Assembly: GCF_001641335.1 (NCBI RefSeq)
Contig: NZ_LVEM01000003.1
Span: forward strand, 587,394 to 651,393
Direction of reading: 5' to 3'
Source: Bradyrhizobium stylosanthis
Lineage (GTDB): Bacteria > Pseudomonadota > Alphaproteobacteria > Rhizobiales > Xanthobacteraceae
DNA length: 64,000 nucleotides
Shown here: positions 32,496-40,847 of the stretch, in pieces
How positions within the stretch are numbered: position 1 is the stretch's first letter
Layout: each line of letters begins with the position of its first letter
Position numbers and translations under genes: made by a program
The notes under the pieces: generated by a model
Seen by the model: the letters and a program-made list of their open reading frames with translations, nothing else
Database searches by the model: none
Told to the model about the DNA's origin: nothing

Positions 32496-32765
32496 CTACT
32501 GTGCATGGGGTTGTTTTCGAACTTTTGGCCGGGGACGTGCGGCCGCCTGCGCGAAATAGGGATTCATCAGGCAGGTCGCGGGCCGCCCCGATGCGGCGGC
32601 CTGGCACTCGGGGAAGGACCGGAAGATGCAATCCATCCGCTCGCCCTCCAGCTCGCCGAAGACCTGCAGGCAGACCGGCGACCGCGGATCGTAGGTCTGG
32701 GCGCGCGCCGGCGCGCTCGTCAGGAGCGCGGCAAGCGCGATCGCCGCAAGAACAGGCTTCAGCAT
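32496..32765 (-). CDS. DUF3551 family exported protein
   Basis: An 89-residue exported protein with a signal peptide (MLKPVLAAIALAALLTSAPARAQ). The mature part has the DUF3551 cysteine pattern: PVCLQVFGELEGERMDCIF, FPECQAAASGRPATCLMNPYFA, so two disulfides are likely. The C-terminus is basic (RPRPKVRKQPH). The family is typical of Bradyrhizobium and relatives and has no known function. The gene starts four bases after the ppk2 stop and so probably shares the transcript that begins at livK, although independent expression is possible. Confidence 0.85.
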   Translation of the reverse strand: MLKPVLAAIALAALLTSAPARAQTYDPRSPVCLQVFGELEGERMDCIFRSFPECQAAASGRPATCLMNPYFAQAAARPRPKVRKQPHAQ

Positions 32766-32769
32766 CGCC

Positions 32770-33705
32770 TCACCTCTTCCCTTTCCCCTTGCCCTTCCCG
32801 TTGCCCTCGCGCTCGAGCGCCCTGCGCACGGCCTTGAACTCCTCGAGCGAAGCCTTGTCGGCGCGGGGAAAGCGCAGGTCGAGCTTTTCGAGTGCCGCGT
32901 TGATCACCGATCCGATCACGACGCGGGCGAACCATTTGTGGTCGGCGGGCACGACGTACCACGGCGCGTGCGAGGTGGACGTGTGCCGTACGATGTCCTG
33001 ATAGACCGCCTGGTAGCGCGGCCACAGCGCGCGCTCCTTGATGTCGTCCATGGAGAACTTCCACTGCTTGGACGGATCCTCCAGCCGGTCGAGGAAGCGC
33101 TCGCGCTGCTCGTCCCTGGACACGTTGAGGAAGAATTTCAGCACCACGGTGCCGTTGCGGCAGAGGTAGCGCTCGAAGGCGGAGATGTCCTCGAACCGCT
33201 CCTTCCAGATGTTCTTGGTGACGAGCTTTTGCGGCAGCTTCTCCTTGGCGAGGATCTCCGGATGCACCCGCGTCACCAGGCATTCCTCGTAATGCGACCG
33301 GTTGAAGATGCCGATATGGCCGCGCTCGGGCAGCGCGATCGCGTGGCGCCAGAGGAAGTCGTGGTCGAGCTCCTTGCTGCTCGGCGCCTTGAAGGCCGTG
33401 ACCTCGCAGCCCTGCGGATTGATGCCCTCGAAAATCGCCTTGATCGCGGAATCCTTGCCGCCGGCGTCCATGGCCTGGAACACGATCAGCAGCGACCAGC
33501 GGTCCTGGGCGTAGAGCTTCTCCTGGAACTCGATCAGCCGCTTCTTGTTGGCATCGAGAAGCGCCTGCGCCTTCTCCTTGTCGAGGTCGCCCTTCTCGTC
33601 GGTCTTGTGCTCCTTGAGGTGAAACTTGCCCGAGCCATCATAGCGGAATGGCGTGATGTAGCGGTCAAGTTCCTGGGCGAGCGATTTGGACGGCTTCTTG
33701 CTCAT
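32770..33705 (-). CDS. ppk2: Polyphosphate kinase 2 family protein
   Basis: Transfers phosphate between polyphosphate and nucleotides (NDP or NMP). The 311-residue protein shows Walker A FQAMDAGGKDSAIKAI, the substrate segment PSSKELDHDFLWRHAIALPERG, Walker B/lid IGIFNRSHYEECLVTRVHPE, and KFFLNVSRDEQRERFLDRLEDPSKQWKFS. The early HLKEHKTDEKG and late HAPWYVVPADHKWFARVV are typical. The C-terminus ends in a Gly-Lys repeat (GNGKGKGKGKR) that may bind polyphosphate. Its ATG lies 41 bases inside the 3' end of livM, so it is expressed with the transporter operon. Confidence 0.92.
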   Translation of the reverse strand: MSKKPSKSLAQELDRYITPFRYDGSGKFHLKEHKTDEKGDLDKEKAQALLDANKKRLIEFQEKLYAQDRWSLLIVFQAMDAGGKDSAIKAIFEGINPQGCEVTAFKAPSSKELDHDFLWRHAIALPERGHIGIFNRSHYEECLVTRVHPEILAKEKLPQKLVTKNIWKERFEDISAFERYLCRNGTVVLKFFLNVSRDEQRERFLDRLEDPSKQWKFSMDDIKERALWPRYQAVYQDIVRHTSTSHAPWYVVPADHKWFARVVIGSVINAALEKLDLRFPRADKASLEEFKAVRRALEREGNGKGKGKGKR

Positions 33706-34684
33706 GAGCGCGGGGCACCTTGCGTTGCGGCTTCAGTCGGTCGAGCAAGCTACCAAGGATGCCCTTGGGAAGGAATATGATGAAAAGCACGAGCAGCACG
33801 CCGTAAACGAGGTTGTCCCAGCCGACCGCCTTGGTGCCGAAGCCAATCCGCAGGGTCTCCGCCAGCAGGATGGTGATCACGGCGCCCACGGTCGGCCCGA
33901 GCGAGACGAACAGGCCGCCGACGATCGCCGCGAACACCATCTGCAGCGACACCGCGATGCCGCTGACCGTATCGGGCGTGATGAACATCTGGTACTGGCA
34001 GTAGATCGCGCCCGCGAGCGCGGTCATCAGCGCGCTGAGCAGGGTGATCTTCAGCTTCTCGGCGGTGACGTCGACGCCGGCCGCAGCCGCAGCATCCTCG
34101 TCCTCCGAGATCGCCTCCAGCGCATAGCGCGCCATGCTGCGGTCGACCCAGTGCCAGACCACGATGCCGAATAGCCAGACCCCGAGCGCGATCAGGTACC
34201 AGGTGATCTTGTCGTCGAATTGCAGCGCCAGCAGCTTGTTGCCGGTCGCTCGGTTCGGCGTGTAGCCGAGCGAGCCGCCGGTATAGTCTCGCGTCGCGGT
34301 GATGACCTGGAGCACGATGCCCGACAGCGCCAGCGTCACCAGCACGAAATAATGCCCGGTGATGCGGAAGCGGAAGCAGGGATAGCCGACGATCATCGCC
34401 AGCGCACCGGCCGCGGCCATGCTGATGGGAATGCCGATCCAGGGCGACAGCCCCAGGTGATTCCACAGGAGCGCAGTCACATAGGCGCCGATCCCCATGA
34501 AGCCGCCATGTCCGAGCGAGACCAGGCCGAACCGCCCCATCATCGACCAGGACGTATAGGCGAACGACCAGATCAGGATCAGCACCAGGATGTGCAGATG
34601 ATAGGGGTCGCGGTAGACGAAGGGCAGCGCGACCAGCGCCGCCAATCCTATGCCCCAGGCCGCAAGACGTCCCTGCCCATTCAT
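33665..34684 (-). CDS. livM: Branched-chain amino acid-type ABC permease LivM
   Basis: One of two inner-membrane subunits, 339 residues, with about ten hydrophobic segments. The LivM marks are YTSWSMMGRFGLVSLGHGGFMGIGAYVTALL, YPCFRFRITGHYFVLVTLALSGI and the coupling loop AISEDEDAAAAAGVDVTAEKLK. It overlaps livH by ATGA at 34681-34684 and its own 3' end overlaps ppk2 by 41 bases. The C-terminal tail (RLKPQRKVPRAHEQEAVQIARPGT) extends past the last helix and is encoded partly within that overlap. Confidence 0.93.
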   Translation of the reverse strand: MNGQGRLAAWGIGLAALVALPFVYRDPYHLHILVLILIWSFAYTSWSMMGRFGLVSLGHGGFMGIGAYVTALLWNHLGLSPWIGIPISMAAAGALAMIVGYPCFRFRITGHYFVLVTLALSGIVLQVITATRDYTGGSLGYTPNRATGNKLLALQFDDKITWYLIALGVWLFGIVVWHWVDRSMARYALEAISEDEDAAAAAGVDVTAEKLKITLLSALMTALAGAIYCQYQMFITPDTVSGIAVSLQMVFAAIVGGLFVSLGPTVGAVITILLAETLRIGFGTKAVGWDNLVYGVLLVLFIIFLPKGILGSLLDRLKPQRKVPRAHEQEAVQIARPGT

Positions 34685-35568
34685 CGGCGCCTCGCAAGCA
34701 GGCCCGCGGGCCGGATGAACATCATGACGATGAAGAAGGCGAAGGCCAGCACGTAGCCCCATTCGAGGTCGGAGAACAGGCCGCCGAGCGAGATGATCTC
34801 GGCGAAGACGAACGCCGCGATGAAGCCGCCGATGAAATTGCCGAGGCCGCCGAGCACGCAGATCAGGAAGGTGATCGGCCCGAACGAGAGGCCGACGAAG
34901 GGGTGCACGTCATATTGCAGCACCAAGAGGCACGCCGCGAGCCCGGCCAGCGCGCCGCCGAGGGCGGACGTGATGATATAGATCCGCTTGGTGTCGACGC
35001 CCATCAGCGCCATGATCTGCCGATCCTGCGAGATGGCGCGGATCGCGGTGCCGGTGAAGGTGCGCGTCATGAACAGGTACACCGCGACCATGCCGACCAG
35101 CGCGGCCAAAAACGACAACAGTCGTGCGTAGCTGAAATTCATGTCGCCGAAAGCGAGCACCGGCAGGCGGATACCGAGATTGCGGAAGTCGATGCCGAAG
35201 GCGACGGTGGCGAAGCTCTGCAGCACGAACAGCACGCCGCCGGTCGCGAGCAGCTGGTTGATCGGCGGCGCCGTGAGCAGCGGCGCGATCACGAGATAAT
35301 GCAGGAGCGCGCCGAGGATCGCGACCAGCAGGATCGTGAGCGGCGCGGCGACGAAATAGCTGACGCCGTAATACTGCACCATGAAGTACATGGCGTACAT
35401 GCCGATCATGACGAGCTCGGCGTAGCAGATCCAGGTCACGTCGATGACGCCGAAGATCAGGTTCAGCCCGAGCGCGAGCAGCGCCAGCACGCCGCCGAGC
35501 AGGATGCCGTTGATCACGGCCTCCAGCAGGTAGATGTCGAAAATGTCCAGGAACGCCTGCATGCCCAT
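34681..35568 (-). CDS. livH: Branched-chain amino acid-type ABC permease LivH
   Basis: The second inner-membrane subunit, 295 residues, with about eight transmembrane segments. The LivH pattern is visible in EAVINGILLGGVLALLALGLNLIFGVI, the EAA-like loop GTAIRAISQDRQIMALMGVD, and VLGGLGNFIGGFIAAFVFAE. The ATG at 35568 shares one base with the livF stop (TGATG), a coupled arrangement. A second in-frame Met two codons later (MQAF) is possible. The product pairs with LivM to form the pore. Confidence 0.93.
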   Translation of the reverse strand: MGMQAFLDIFDIYLLEAVINGILLGGVLALLALGLNLIFGVIDVTWICYAELVMIGMYAMYFMVQYYGVSYFVAAPLTILLVAILGALLHYLVIAPLLTAPPINQLLATGGVLFVLQSFATVAFGIDFRNLGIRLPVLAFGDMNFSYARLLSFLAALVGMVAVYLFMTRTFTGTAIRAISQDRQIMALMGVDTKRIYIITSALGGALAGLAACLLVLQYDVHPFVGLSFGPITFLICVLGGLGNFIGGFIAAFVFAEIISLGGLFSDLEWGYVLAFAFFIVMMFIRPAGLLARRR

Positions 35569-36272
35569 CACACCCCGAGATACGCTTCCTTGACCGTGTC
35601 GCTCGCCAGCATCTCGGCCGAGGTGCCGGAGGCGCGGATCGTGCCCGCCTCGATCAGATAGGCGCGGTCCACCACCTTCAGCACTTGCTGCACGTTCTGC
35701 TCGACGATCAGCACGGTCAGCCCGCTGGCGCGGATCCGCTTCACCAGCTCGAATACCTGCTGCACCACCACCGGCGCGAGACCTGCGGACGGCTCGTCCA
35801 GCAGCAGCAGCTTCGGATTGGACATCATCGCGCGGCCGATCGCGCACATCTGCTGCTCGCCGCCGGACATGGTGCCGGCCATCTGGTGACGGCGCTCCTT
35901 CAGCCGCGGGAACAGGTCGAACACGACGTCCAGCCGCTCGGCATAGTGCCCGCGCGCCTCCTTCATGAAGGCACCCATCTTGAGATTGTCGTCGACCGTG
36001 AGCTGCGGAAACAGCCGCCGGTTCTCCGGCACATGCGCAATGCCGAGGCTCACGATCTTGTGCGCCGGCGTCGCGACGACGTCCACGCCCTCCATCGTGA
36101 TCGAGCCGCGCGTGGGCCGGATCAGGCCGGAGATGACGCGCATCAGGGTGGTCTTGCCCGCGCCGTTCGGCCCGATCACGCCGACGGCTTCGCCCGCCTT
36201 CACATCGAGATTGACGTCGAACAGCGCCTGGAAAGTGCCATAACCGGCGTTGACGCCGCGGAGTTCGAGCAT
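35568..36272 (-). CDS. livF: Branched-chain amino acid-type ABC ATPase LivF
   Basis: A cytoplasmic ATPase of 234 residues. Walker A is GPNGAGKTT, the LivF-type Q-loop reads VPENRRLFPQLTVDDNL, the signature is MSGGEQQMCAIGRAM, Walker B is LLLLDEPSAGLAP and the His switch lies in VEQNVQQ (Gln in place of the usual His, as is normal for LivF). It starts on an ATG that shares one base with the livG stop; a GTG three bases earlier is possible. It forms a heterodimer with LivG. Confidence 0.93.
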   Translation of the reverse strand: MLELRGVNAGYGTFQALFDVNLDVKAGEAVGVIGPNGAGKTTLMRVISGLIRPTRGSITMEGVDVVATPAHKIVSLGIAHVPENRRLFPQLTVDDNLKMGAFMKEARGHYAERLDVVFDLFPRLKERRHQMAGTMSGGEQQMCAIGRAMMSNPKLLLLDEPSAGLAPVVVQQVFELVKRIRASGLTVLIVEQNVQQVLKVVDRAYLIEAGTIRASGTSAEMLASDTVKEAYLGV

Positions 36273-37042
36273 CACTGGCCTCCCGCGCGGCGGCGCGCTT
36301 CGGCGGCCGCGGCCTGCGTGGTCTCGGCGTCGGTGCCGAGATAGACCTCGATGACGCGCGGATCGCCGGCAACCGCGCTCGGCAGGCCTTCCGAGATCTT
36401 CTCGCCGTGATCGAGCACCATGACGCGATCGACGACGCGCATCAGGACACCCATGATGTGCTCGACCCAGATGATGGTGATGCCGAGTTCGTCGCGGATG
36501 TTGCGCAGCATGTCGGCGGCCTGGTCCATCTCGGCCTCGTCGAGGCCGCCGAGGCTTTCATCGGCGAGCAGCAGCTTTGGCGCGGTGGCGAGGGCCTTGG
36601 CGAGCTCGAGCTTCTTCAGGCCCGCCGCGCCCAGGCCATCGACGCTGGCGTGGCGATCGGTCGGCAGGCCGACCATCGCCAGTGCGCGCTCGGCCGCCTC
36701 CTCCGCCTTGACGCGGCTGTGGCGGCCCTGGCCGTAGAAGCCGGCGAGCGCGACGTTCTCGAAAATGGTCAGGCGGCGGAACGGCCGCGGGATCTGGAAG
36801 GTCCGGCCGATGCCGCTGTTGATGATCCGGTGCGGCGCAAGGCCCGCGATCTCATGCCCCCCGAACAGGATCGAGCCGGATGTCGGCGCCAGCGTGCCCG
36901 AGAGCATGTTGAAGATCGTGCTCTTGCCCGAGCCGTTGGGGCCGATCAGGCCGAGGATCTCGCCCTGGTCGACCCGGAACGACACGTTGTTCACGGCGGT
37001 GAAGCCGCCGAACCGCTTCACCAGCCCGCTGACTTCCAGCAC
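36272..37042 (-). CDS. livG: Branched-chain amino acid-type ABC ATPase LivG
   Basis: An ATPase of 256 residues. Walker A is GPNGSGKST, the characteristic LivG insert GIGRTFQIPRPFRRLTIFENV is present, and Walker B is LLLADESLGGLDE. The His switch is in WVEHIMG. The signature helix reads LGAAGLKKLELAKAL, lacking the usual S-G-G. The start is GTG at 37042, twelve bases after the livK stop with CGGAG between, which fits the spacing of the operon; a longer frame would run back into livK. It forms a pair with LivF. Confidence 0.9.
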   Translation of the reverse strand: MLEVSGLVKRFGGFTAVNNVSFRVDQGEILGLIGPNGSGKSTIFNMLSGTLAPTSGSILFGGHEIAGLAPHRIINSGIGRTFQIPRPFRRLTIFENVALAGFYGQGRHSRVKAEEAAERALAMVGLPTDRHASVDGLGAAGLKKLELAKALATAPKLLLADESLGGLDEAEMDQAADMLRNIRDELGITIIWVEHIMGVLMRVVDRVMVLDHGEKISEGLPSAVAGDPRVIEVYLGTDAETTQAAAAEARRRAGGQ

Positions 37043-37053
37043 CGCCTGCTCCG

Positions 37054-38364
37054 CTACTGGTTGCTGTAGGTGGTGCCCTTGGGCAGCGGCAGCACGGCCT
37101 CGCGCTGCGCCTGACTCTTGGGCCACACCACATGGGACTTGTCTTCGAGATACTGGATCACGACCGGGAAGGAGCGCTCGTTCTGGCCCGCCATCGGCGT
37201 GCCCTCGCCGTAGAACTTGACGCCGAAGCCCAGCATGGTGCCGCCCTCGGGAATGTCGGTGTCGAGCGCCGCCTTGCGCAGCGCCTCCGGATCGACCCCG
37301 CCATACTTCTTGATCGCGCGCGGCAGCACGTCGCTCATGAACACATAGGTGTTGGATGCGCCGATGCCGACATGCGCCGAACGGATGGCAACGCCCGGCT
37401 TGATCTTGTCGAACTCCTCGCCGACCATCTTGATGACGGGCGGAAGCTTCGGATCCATGGTCTTCTGGTTGGAGAGCCAGATGGAGATCGGATCGGTGTT
37501 GAAGATGTAGGTCGCGTCCGCGCCCATGCCCTCCTTCAGCTTCTCATAGACGCCGTAGCCGGCGCCATGTCCCATCAGCGCGCCGAATTTCAGCCCCTGC
37601 TCGCGGGCCTGCCGCAGCAGGAGCGTGATGTCGGGGTTGTAGCCGGTGTGGAAGATGACGTCCGGCTTGGCACGCTTCAGCTTGGTCACCAGCGCGGAGA
37701 GATCCGGCGCGGTCGCCGAATAGCCTTCCTTGAGCACGACGTTGAAGCCGGCCTTCTTCGCGCCCGCCTCGTTGCCCTTGGAGACGTCGACGCCATAGGC
37801 GCCGTCCTCGTGGATGATGGCGACGCGCAGCTCGCTTGGCTCCTTGCCGAGCTTCGCCTTGGCGTTCTGCGCGATGAAGTCCATCGTCATCATGCCGAAC
37901 TGGTCGCCGCTGGCCTGCGGGCGGAAGACGTATTTGTAGCCCTTCTCGTTGAACACGGCCGACGAGATGCAGGTCGTCATCCACATGAACTTCTTGAGCT
38001 GCTCGACGCGCGAGGCGACCGGCACGCATTGCGCGGAGGAGAAGAAGCCGAGCACCATGTCCACCTTCTCCTGCTCGAGCAGGCGGACGGATTCGTTGAT
38101 GGCGATGTCGGGCTTGCTCTGCGCGTCGGCGTAGACCGCCTCGATCTTGTAGCCCTCGACGCCGGACTTGGCGAAATGGTCGAGGATGATCTTCGTGCCG
38201 ACATAGTTCAGCTCGGAGCCGCCGCCCGCGAGTGGCCCGGTCAAATCGAAAACGACGCCGATCTTGATCTTCTTCTCTTGGGCCTCGGCCGAAGCCGCCA
38301 AGCCCGTCGCTGACATCGCGATCAACAGCCCATGTACCAAGCGGGCAGCCATGCGCAGGCGCAT
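37054..38364 (-). CDS. livK: Branched-chain amino acid-type ABC substrate-binding protein LivK
   Basis: First gene of the transporter operon, 436 residues, with a signal peptide (LLIAMSATGLAASAEAQ). The HAAT binding fold shows IKIGVVFDLTGPLAGGGSEL, ILDHFAKSGVEGYKIEAVYADAQ, KVDMVLGFFSSAQCVPVA and HEDGAYGVDVSKGNEAGAKK. The ATG at 38364 has AGGGAGGTTTAG upstream. It is paralogous to the partial gene at 1-590. Whether the ligand is leucine/isoleucine/valine, an amide or an aromatic acid cannot be decided. The gene order K-G-F-H-M is compact throughout. Confidence 0.92.
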   Translation of the reverse strand: MRLRMAARLVHGLLIAMSATGLAASAEAQEKKIKIGVVFDLTGPLAGGGSELNYVGTKIILDHFAKSGVEGYKIEAVYADAQSKPDIAINESVRLLEQEKVDMVLGFFSSAQCVPVASRVEQLKKFMWMTTCISSAVFNEKGYKYVFRPQASGDQFGMMTMDFIAQNAKAKLGKEPSELRVAIIHEDGAYGVDVSKGNEAGAKKAGFNVVLKEGYSATAPDLSALVTKLKRAKPDVIFHTGYNPDITLLLRQAREQGLKFGALMGHGAGYGVYEKLKEGMGADATYIFNTDPISIWLSNQKTMDPKLPPVIKMVGEEFDKIKPGVAIRSAHVGIGASNTYVFMSDVLPRAIKKYGGVDPEALRKAALDTDIPEGGTMLGFGVKFYGEGTPMAGQNERSFPVVIQYLEDKSHVVWPKSQAQREAVLPLPKGTTYSNQ

Positions 38365-38459
38365 CTAAACCTCCCTGGACGATTGTGCATTGCAGTCTTC
38401 TTGCTTTTGCTTTTTCGCCCATCACATGGGCTGCGGGCGGCGATGTCAAGCCTTGCGCA

Positions 38460-39164
38460 TCAGCGCGAGGCGAACTGCTGCTCGACGAAGGCCGTGACAA
38501 ATCGCGGCATGGCCGGCGTGAGATCACTCAACCCGCGCACGATATGGATGGCCGACAGCTCCGGCTCGATCTCGCGTGCGAGATTGGCTTCGATCCGGGC
38601 ACGGGCCACGTCGCCCGGCATATCCAGGTTGATGACCTGCAGCATTGCAAGCGTAGGGCCGGTGACGACGCAATGCCAGCCCGGCTCGATCCGGTAGTCG
38701 GCTTCCGTCAGCCCGGTCTCCTCGCCGAGTTCGCGGACGACGCTGCCGGCAATGTCGAGCGCGCCGTCGACGACGTCGTCGAGATCGGGCGTGCCAGAGG
38801 GGAAATAGATGCGGCCCTCGTTGGCGGTATGGGCCGCCATCTCGCCCATGATGAAGGCGCCGTCGGAGGTAAGCAGCGCGCCCATGCCAAAGCCGTTGAA
38901 GACAGCCTTGTCGGGAAAGCCCCAGTCGCGCCAGGCGAGAAAGCTCGCGAAATCGGTCTCGAAATAGGTTGCGGAGAGATGGCCGCCGGTGAACACCGCG
39001 TCGCGCCCGAGCAGGACGCGGCCGTTCCAGAGCTTCGGCCGCTCGCGCTGCTTCTCGGCGAAATGCGCCGTGATCTCGGCGCGCCGCTCCTCCGCGAACG
39101 GCCACACGACCGGCCGCACGGCAAGATCAAGCGTCGTGACGCGATGAATGAGCGGTGACGTCAT
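38460..39164 (-). CDS. Nudix-fold hydrolase
   Basis: A 234-residue protein with a Nudix box near residue 150. The core VRELGEETGL is intact, giving the two metal-binding Glu, but the earlier Glu of G-x5-E is not present at its usual place (DDVVDGALDIAGSV). The N-terminal half (PFAEERRAEITAHF, LWNGRVLLGRD, FLAWRDWGFPDKAVFNGFG) is an added domain often seen in unassigned Nudix proteins. MGEMAAHTANEGRIYFPSGTPD precedes the box. Activity on a nucleoside diphosphate derivative is likely but unspecified. It sits 95 bases downstream of the livK start, on the same strand but outside the liv operon. Confidence 0.8.
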   Translation of the reverse strand: MTSPLIHRVTTLDLAVRPVVWPFAEERRAEITAHFAEKQRERPKLWNGRVLLGRDAVFTGGHLSATYFETDFASFLAWRDWGFPDKAVFNGFGMGALLTSDGAFIMGEMAAHTANEGRIYFPSGTPDLDDVVDGALDIAGSVVRELGEETGLTEADYRIEPGWHCVVTGPTLAMLQVINLDMPGDVARARIEANLAREIEPELSAIHIVRGLSDLTPAMPRFVTAFVEQQFASR

Positions 39165-39193
39165 GACGCCTGGTTACCACGCCTTCGCGTCAG

Positions 39194-40219
39194 CTATTTG
39201 GCGCTCCCCGTGGTCTTCTTGGCCTGGTCGACGTACTTGTTGGTGAAGGTCTTGCTGACGTCGATCTTGGCGTTGGCGACCTCGGGCGAACCGACGCTGA
39301 ACACCGCGAGCACGGCGTCGGCGCCCTTCGGGTCCATCTTGCCGGTCTCGGAGAACATGGGAATCGTGTTCTTCAGCGCGGCGAGATAGAGGTCCTTGTT
39401 CTTGCCGACCACCTCTTCCGGCATCTTCGCCATGACCTCTTCAGGCGTATGCGAATGGATCCAGGCGAGCGTGGCCAGGATCGCATTGGTGAGCGCCTGC
39501 GTCTCCTTCTGGTGGCCGTTGACCCAGGCCACCGTCGAGTACAGCGCGCCGCCCGGATATTCGCCGCCGAAGGTCTCGAGCGTGTCCTTCTGCGTGCGAG
39601 TGTCGCTGAGGATGCGCAGATCCTTGTGGCTGCCCTGAAGCACGGTGACGGACGGATCGAGCATCACGGCCGCATCGATCTGCCCCTGCTCCATCGCGGC
39701 GACCGCGGTGGCGCCGAGGCCGACGCCGATCACGGCGGCGCTGGTGGGGTCGAGCCCGTTCTTCTTGAGCATGTACTTCAGGAAGAAGTCCGTGGACGAG
39801 CCGGGGGCGCTGACGCCGACCTTCTTGCCGGCGAGGTCCTTGACCGACTTGATGTCGTTGGTGCGCGAGGGCGCGACCACCAGCACGAGGCCGGGATAGC
39901 GGTCATAGACCACGAACGCCTGCAGCTCCTGCTTCTTGGCAGCGAGGTTGACGCAATGATCGAAATAGCCGGAGACGACGTCGGCGCTGCCGCCGAGCAC
40001 GGCCTTGAGCGCGTCCGAGCCGCCCTTGAGGTCGACCAGCTCGACATTCAGACCGGCCTTCTCGTATTCGCCGAGCTGCTTGGCCAGCACCGTCGGCAGA
40101 TAGCACAGGCAGGAGCCGCCCCCAACCGCGATGGTGACCTTGCTTTGCGCCGCGGCAAAACCCGTGGTGAGCGTCAGCGCGAGCAGCGCGCCGGCGAGCC
40201 TGGCAATCGTGTTCTTCAT
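39194..40219 (-). CDS. NrtA/SsuA-like ABC substrate-binding protein (orphan)
   Basis: A periplasmic binding protein of 341 residues with a signal peptide (LAGALLALTLTTGFAAAQ). It has the type-II fold typical of nitrate/sulfonate/thiamine-precursor transporters: LGEYEKAGLNVELVDLKGGS, LGGSADVVSGYFDHCV, SVKDLAGKKVGVSAPGSSTD and AMEQGQIDAAVMLDPS. An unusual CLCYLP lies near the N-terminus where the ligand loop should be. The ATG follows CGGAGGAAACCA, almost the same leader as the ATPase at 45916. Its likely membrane partners (44310-45916) are 4 kb away on the same strand, with six unrelated genes in between. Confidence 0.87.
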   Translation of the reverse strand: MKNTIARLAGALLALTLTTGFAAAQSKVTIAVGGGSCLCYLPTVLAKQLGEYEKAGLNVELVDLKGGSDALKAVLGGSADVVSGYFDHCVNLAAKKQELQAFVVYDRYPGLVLVVAPSRTNDIKSVKDLAGKKVGVSAPGSSTDFFLKYMLKKNGLDPTSAAVIGVGLGATAVAAMEQGQIDAAVMLDPSVTVLQGSHKDLRILSDTRTQKDTLETFGGEYPGGALYSTVAWVNGHQKETQALTNAILATLAWIHSHTPEEVMAKMPEEVVGKNKDLYLAALKNTIPMFSETGKMDPKGADAVLAVFSVGSPEVANAKIDVSKTFTNKYVDQAKKTTGSAK

Positions 40220-40357
40220 TGGTTTCCTCCGTTCGGCCGGCGGCACCATAGAGCAGCGGGACTGGCTTGAGAAGCGCTGCCTAAGTGGGCTGGCCATCAG
40301 CCTTTTGGCGCAATAGCATGCCCGGACAAGAACAATTCCAGATGGGGAGAATCAACC

Positions 40358-40807
40358 ATGAACCGCCTTGTTGCCGGGCTTTCGATTGCCGCCGCCTTTG
40401 CCGCCGGATGCGGCGCCAACCAGCTGCTCCGGCCGGCGCTGGCCGCCGAGAACGTCACCGCGCAGATCATCCACACCGGCGAGATGGAGGGCGACGCGCT
40501 GGGCGCCGCCAACAAGGTCGGCTTCCGATCCAAGACGTTCATGACCGCGGACGGCGCCACCGTGTCGATCCAGGTCGGCAACGTGCCGAAGCACCTGCAT
40601 CCCAACACCAACGAGATCCAGTACATCCTGGACGGGACCGGGACGATCTGGCTTGGCGACAAGGAAGTGACCGTGAAGCCGGGTGACCTCGTCATCATCC
40701 CGAAGGGCACGCCGCATGGCGGCACCAAGCCGATCAGCGGGCAGGTCAAGGCGATCGCGATCAAGACCCCGCCGCAGGCGCCGGACGACGTCAAGCTGCT
40801 GGATTGA
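40358..40807 (+). CDS. Exported cupin-domain protein
   Basis: A 149-residue protein. The N-terminus (MNRLVAGLSIAAAFAAGCGANQLL) could be an uncleaved anchor or a lipoprotein signal (AAGC). A single small-barrel cupin follows: VGNVPKHLHPNTNEIQYILDGTGTIWLG carries the H-x-H-x3-E motif 1, and KPGDLVIIPKGTPHGG carries motif 2 with its His. One metal ion is expected. Cupins range from enzymes to sensors, so no reaction is assigned. It diverges from the orphan binding protein and ends against the anti-sigma gene, with a symmetrical terminator between. Confidence 0.82.
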   Translation: MNRLVAGLSIAAAFAAGCGANQLLRPALAAENVTAQIIHTGEMEGDALGAANKVGFRSKTFMTADGATVSIQVGNVPKHLHPNTNEIQYILDGTGTIWLGDKEVTVKPGDLVIIPKGTPHGGTKPISGQVKAIAIKTPPQAPDDVKLLD

Positions 40808-40812
40808 CCGTC

Positions 40813-40838
40813 CGGGCCCGCGCCGAGGCGCGGGCCCG
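40813..40838. terminator. Symmetrical GC hairpin between converging genes
   Basis: CGGGCCCGCGCC at 40813-40824 pairs exactly with 40827-40838 around a two-base centre. It lies between the cupin stop (40807) and the anti-sigma stop (40848). With no T-run it may block both polymerases rather than terminate classically. Confidence 0.5.
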
Positions 40839-40847
40839 CGTCTCGGG

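Noticed and set aside
35568..36372. Fusion of LivH with an upstream Arg-rich domain
   Set aside because: The upstream part is an alternative frame of livF. The TGATG junction and the first LivH helix place the start at 35568.
38630..38780. Degenerate first part of the Nudix box as evidence for an inactive enzyme
   Set aside because: The metal-binding REL-x-EE core is intact; variation in the G-x5-E part is common among Nudix proteins.
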